Assembly: GCF_029813775.1 (NCBI RefSeq)
Contig: NZ_JARVKW010000042.1
Span: 1-56,053, forward strand
Length of the DNA: 56,053 nt
Origin: Streptomyces sp. DH24
GTDB lineage: Bacteria > Actinomycetota > Actinomycetes > Streptomycetales > Streptomycetaceae
Reading direction: 5' to 3'
The stretch's first letter is position 1. Each line of letters starts with the position of its first letter. The notes under the pieces are model-generated. The model worked only from the letters and a program-made list of their open reading frames with translations. It ran no database searches and was not told where the DNA came from. The position numbers and the translations under genes are program-made. This document shows positions 52,709 to 56,053 of this stretch, one piece after another.

Positions 52709-54151
52709 CTAGTCCGTGTACCGAAAGTGGATCCTGAGCTGTGAATGATCACGGTTCATGGGGCGGGGAGAGAAGTCCCAGTCAGGACTCGATGCTCCCT
52801 CCAGCGTCGAGCGGAAGGGGTACTCATCGCAGTCCTGTCCTTCCTTGGGCTGCTCCGCGTAGGGGAGGCCGGTGTTGGCGTAGTCACCGACCTTCTGGCA
52901 GGCGTCGTCCTTCTCCGCCGTGTTGGCATTCATGATCGTCGGGTGCAGCGACTCGGTCAGGCGGTGCAGACCTTCCGGTGTACATGTTCCGTCGTACTCA
53001 CCGGGGAACACCTTTGACGTGGAACTGGTCGGGTAGGTCTTGTTCGGAGTGGTGAACACAAGCTGGATGTGCTCAGCTACCTCGCGGTTCGGTGAGCCAT
53101 CACCGGTGGAATAGGCGACGTACGGCACGGCCTCAAGGAACACGCACGAGTGCGGACGTTCCGGCGCGAAGTACGTGGCGGAGTCACACCGTGGTGTCAG
53201 GGACGGCACAACCCCCGGCTCGCTAGTGCTGATTTCTTCGCTGTCCGTGTAGTACTGCATGCTGACACCGTGGGCCCCTTGTTTTGTCCCGCCCCCACAT
53301 ACCGGATTCAGGGCTGTTGGTGTTCCACGGAAACCAGTCGGTGTTGTTGTCCCACGTACCCCACGTCATCGTCGCCGGCCCCTGGAATGTGGAGCACTGC
53401 GTCAGGAGTGGCTGGCACTGTCCGATCAGCGACAACTCGACGCCCGGAGCGGTCCACCAGTCGTCGATCGGGCCCCACTGGTAATCAACCGAGCCCTGCT
53501 GGAGCCGGGCGAACAGGCGCGTCGACCGGCTGTCGGTGTACTTCTGGCCGAAGAGCTCCATGTTGGCGTACGTCGTGCCCATGCTTGATCTTCTGGTTGG
53601 TCGCCTTGTCGACCTTCCAGTAATCTGCGGTGATCTTCTGTCGTGCGCAGTAGGTGTACCGGTCAAAGGATCGTGTAGTCGGTGTAGGAGCTGTCGAACG
53701 AGAAGCACAGCTGAGCGAGTGCGTCCGGCGGTGTGTCACCGACCGCGTAGGTGTACGTGAATGCGTTGACGTTGTCCATTGACAGCGTGCTGGAAGTCTT
53801 GACCGTCGTGGGCTCCGGGAGCTTGAACGGCTTCTCCTTGGCTGCGGTGGCGAATGACCGGGCCTTCTCGATCACCGCCTTGAAGTCTTCGGCGGTGCCC
53901 TTGCCTTCCTTGGGCTTCGACTTCAGGTGGTCGGGGCGTTTGGTCTGGGCGTCATTCGCTGAAGGGGACGCCAGCTCACCTTTGGCACGCTTCTTGGCCT
54001 TGGCGATGTCCTCCTCCGTGAGCAGGACCTCCGTCTTGAGCACACCAGGGGCCGGGCGGACAGTGGTGGAAATCTGGGGCTCGATGTGGTTCGAGACCGT
54101 GGTGACGGTGTCCTTCTGCGAGGTGTCAACGCTCGGGAGGGTTGCCACCAC
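52709..54151 (-). pseudogene. NucA/NucB-type nuclease protein broken by several frameshifts
   Basis: Four minus-strand frames join into one likely protein of about 480 residues. Frame one is a Lys/Ala-rich N-part (KTEVLLTEEDIAKAKKRAKGEL) to about 53663. Frame two reads DRYTYCARQKITADYWKVDKATNQKIKHG. Frame three reads GTTYANMELFGQKYTDSRSTRLFARL to NTDWFPWNTNSPESGMWG. Frame four reads MQYYTDSEEISTSEPGVVPSL to GQDCDEYPFRSTLEGA. The last block matches the NucA/NucB catalytic signature (DEYPFxS). The end after NRDHSQL is also altered. Cys-rich composition suggests a secreted protein. One break (about 53280) sits among T4 and C5 runs, so some may be read errors. Confidence 0.65.
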
Positions 54152-54170
54152 GATCGCTGCGGCGGCCGGC

Positions 54171-54314
54171 CGCTGCCGCGGTGTTCCCGGCGGCTTGGGG
54201 CGGCACGTGGGCCCTGGTCATTTTGCGGTATTCAGCGCACAGGCCGCAGATGCGTGAGCCCTTGCTCCACGGATCCAGCCCCAATGTCCCCTCAGGGCGC
54301 CGTTTCCCCGACAT
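54171..54314 (-). pseudogene. N-terminal fragment of a CGLC...HVPP zinc protein
   Basis: From the ATG at 54314 the frame reads MSGKRRPEGTLGLDPWSKGSRICGLCAEYRKMTRAHVPPQAAGN. The CxxC plus HVPP arrangement is like small HNH-type zinc-binding proteins of actinobacteria. It then runs into the 5' side of the nuclease pseudogene. Only the start survives. Confidence 0.45.
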
Positions 54315-54935
54315 GCGCGGAGCGTAGCGAGTCGGTACGCCTGAACGCCCCGAAATTATCGGCACGCTGTCGCGACGGAGAGCGCCCGTCCCTGACCTCG
54401 TGGGCCCCCGATCGGATGACTGACCGGTGCCCCGGCGAACCGCTGGGCGCAGCGTCGCGTGACAGCGGGCATGGGAGCGGTCAATGAGGTTCGGGAAACA
54501 CGGGCGATGGGCCGAAGTACCTGAGCATCGTCCCCGGCGTTCTTCCCGCGTCTGCGGGAGGAACGCGTCTGGGAGCGACGGCACTGCGGGCGAAGCCGGG
54601 TCGTCCGATGGCGACCCCGGCCCGACAACGCCGCCTCGCTCGAGCGTCCACTTCGGCACCCTCTACCCGCTGGGGCGGCATCGTCCTCGACGTGGTCGGC
54701 GACCGCCTCGTATCCCGCTCGACCGTGCACGACTGAAATGCAGGCCATGGGCGACCGCGCCGCCCCACGAGGAGTCGACGCGCCCAGCGAACAGGAGGTC
54801 GTCGAGGTCATCATCGCCCCCTTGTCGCCGGCCTTCACTTCGGCACGGCCCCAGGGCCAAAACGCGACCGCCCACCTCGTCGGCCGCCTACAGCAACTCA
54901 CCAAGCGCAAGGCCGTAGTCTAATCCGAGGGCATT
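54315..54935. other. No gene recognised
   Basis: Several short frames are open on both strands, none with a recognisable motif or clear ribosome binding site. Confidence 0.4.
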
Positions 54936-55484
54936 ATGCTGCTCGCGACTCAACTGATAACGTGCGAGGTGCCCTTGAGCAGGCTGCTGGATATTTTCGA
55001 GACCGTGGTTTCTCCAAGTTATCGCATCTTTGGGCTGGTTGACACGAGTGTCGATACGTATGCACCACATGCGGATCGCACGAATTGGCTTCTTTCCGCC
55101 CCTGGCATGGTCTATCTACAGGTGCCGCCCCAAGTGATCCGGGCGTCTGTGCGGTTGGAGAGTTGGTCAACGGTTCCGCCGGCAAGCGATACTCAATGGT
55201 CCGGTGCGGAGGACGTGGAGGTGGAGCTTCCCGGCGGCGACCTCGCGCTGGAGACCATCGATGGAGGGCAGAAAGAGGTCCCCTTGATCCTGCCCTCGTC
55301 CGGATTTTACCGGATGCGATGGCAGTGGATATTCAATCGTACAGGCGGGCCTTTCACCTCTCCGCTGGTGGGACACCGGGAACCCCTGCCCATGCCGCCG
55401 GGGCACGAAGAGAAACTGAATGGCGCAGATCAATACTGCCTGGTCCAGATCTGGCGCACAGCCGCCAGTGAAGGGACTGAGTGA
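54936..55484 (+). CDS. Hypothetical protein between nuclease genes
   Basis: The 182-residue protein (MLLATQLITCEVPLSRLLDIF...) is of unknown family. It is soluble by composition, with a hydrophobic start, many beta-prone stretches (VYLQVPPQVIRASVRLESWSTV, SGFYRMRWQWIFNRTGGPF) and conserved-looking Trp residues. Its codon use is less GC-biased than its neighbours, suggesting transfer. It lies convergent to one NucA/NucB gene and downstream of another. An immunity-type role can be imagined, but nothing in the sequence proves it. Confidence 0.65.
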   Translation: MLLATQLITCEVPLSRLLDIFETVVSPSYRIFGLVDTSVDTYAPHADRTNWLLSAPGMVYLQVPPQVIRASVRLESWSTVPPASDTQWSGAEDVEVELPGGDLALETIDGGQKEVPLILPSSGFYRMRWQWIFNRTGGPFTSPLVGHREPLPMPPGHEEKLNGADQYCLVQIWRTAASEGTE

Positions 55485-55489
55485 AAGAA

Positions 55490-55522
55490 ATGCGGGGCCG
55501 GTCTGGTGGACCGGCCCCGCAT
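55490..55522. terminator. Bidirectional terminator
   Basis: A perfect 14-bp stem: ATGCGGGGCCGGTC (55490-55503) pairs with 55509-55522, with a 5-nt loop. It lies between convergent genes ending at 55484 and 55551. Confidence 0.9.
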
Positions 55523-55550
55523 GATGACCATCTCAGGCCAGATGTCCCGG

Positions 55551-55985
55551 TCAGTCGCCGATGACGACTATGAACGGGTCATGGCTCAGGATCCGGTCAT
55601 TGTCGTACCAGGCGCCGAGGCGCCGCCCGGCTTCTTGATTCTCGTCCGAGTCGATGTAGCGGACGGAGAAGTCGTCGCGGTACGGATCCCCCTCGTACTG
55701 GTAGCGCGCGGCCCCCTGGTAACTGGAGGCGAAGGGGAATTCGTCGCAGTCGCGCCGCTCTCCCGCCGTGGGTCGACCCGGGACGGCGGGGTTGTTACAC
55801 GTGGAGGAGACGACGGAGCGGTTGGCGTCGTAGCGTGCCTGCTCGCTCGGCCCGAAGCCCGGTACGAGGCGGTGCATCGGATCCAAGGCACTCCCGCCGG
55901 GCAGCTTCTTGTCGCTCTTCGTCGGGTAAGACGGCATCTCATTTGGTGAGTCTGTGCGACGATTCGTCGGCCAGTGGAAAGTCAT
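55551..55985 (-). CDS. NucA/NucB-type deoxyribonuclease domain, possibly 5'-incomplete
   Basis: The 144-residue frame contains the NucA/NucB signature RRDCDEFPFASSYQGAARY. The usual C-terminal end follows: NQEAGRRLGAWYDNDRILSHDPFIV. NucB-type enzymes are secreted DNases. Upstream of MTFHWPTNRRTDSPNEMP no signal peptide is visible before the window edge, so the gene may continue beyond 56053 or be an N-truncated remnant. It resembles the broken nuclease gene at 52709-54151 in its active-site block. Confidence 0.75.
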   Translation of the reverse strand: MTFHWPTNRRTDSPNEMPSYPTKSDKKLPGGSALDPMHRLVPGFGPSEQARYDANRSVVSSTCNNPAVPGRPTAGERRDCDEFPFASSYQGAARYQYEGDPYRDDFSVRYIDSDENQEAGRRLGAWYDNDRILSHDPFIVVIGD

Positions 55986-56053
55986 GAGTGGGGGCGAAGG
56001 TCGATGGAGTACATCAATCTTGATGCGCAGGTCGGCGACCTGTCAGGGGTCTT

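Overview
The window is very GC-rich, uses G/C-ending codons, has many GTG starts and carries Streptomyces-type gene families (mycothiol-linked formaldehyde dehydrogenase, SpoOM-like, TerD, GlsB, BlaI). It is most likely from a Streptomyces or close relative, in an accessory part of the chromosome, because intact operons alternate with broken genes.

Layout. 0-4.1 kb: remains of a Mu/Tn7-like transposition module (truncated transposase with two frameshifts, ATPase with a stop codon inside Walker A, one unknown gene) and an internal scrap of a molybdopterin oxidoreductase. 4.1-37.7 kb: a large glycine-betaine and one-carbon catabolic region. Betaine would be imported by a BCCT carrier and demethylated by a Rieske oxygenase (GbcA-like) fed by Rieske ferredoxin/FAD reductase pairs. 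A dimethylglycine oxidase then gives sarcosine, and heterotetrameric sarcosine oxidase (SoxB, a fused SoxD-SoxA, SoxG) gives glycine. GlyA converts glycine to serine and SdaA converts serine to pyruvate. The released C1 units are handled by FolD, PurU and a methylenetetrahydrofolate reductase. Folate supply is reinforced by PabB and FolP. Formaldehyde would be removed by MscR and a metallo-beta-lactamase-fold hydrolase, beside a frameshifted mshA.

The strongest new signal is regulatory. Almost every transcription unit in 6-37 kb is preceded by a degenerate 17-bp palindrome, GTTGC-N7-GCAAC, usually as two copies at exactly 19-bp pitch. One identical copy overlaps the start codon of each of two paralogous IclR regulators (18.7 and 36.9 kb). 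I infer one IclR regulon with autoregulation. The 32.5-37.7 kb part looks like a decaying second copy of the regulon (ferredoxin/reductase remnant, frameshifted dehydrogenase paralogue, transporter, second IclR).

37.7-44 kb: acetyltransferase, truncated MFS and ion-channel genes, and CNNM/CBS membrane proteins, one of them chimeric. 44-52.6 kb: a stress/envelope cassette (HHH protein, SpoOM-like, TerB, two TerD proteins, TatA, two GlsB proteins, a deleted LCP gene). It surrounds an M56/M48-type peptidase and two blaI genes. Six copies of a BlaI-type palindrome (TCTAC-N6-GTAGA) lie upstream of these units, so I infer a BlaI-peptidase regulon outside beta-lactam resistance. 52.7-56 kb: two NucA/NucB-type secreted nuclease genes, one broken by several frameshifts, with an unknown gene between them.

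Several frameshifts (33.49, 29.39 and 48.57 kb) lie in short homopolymers. They could be sequencing errors rather than true decay and should be checked in reads before the genes are called dead.
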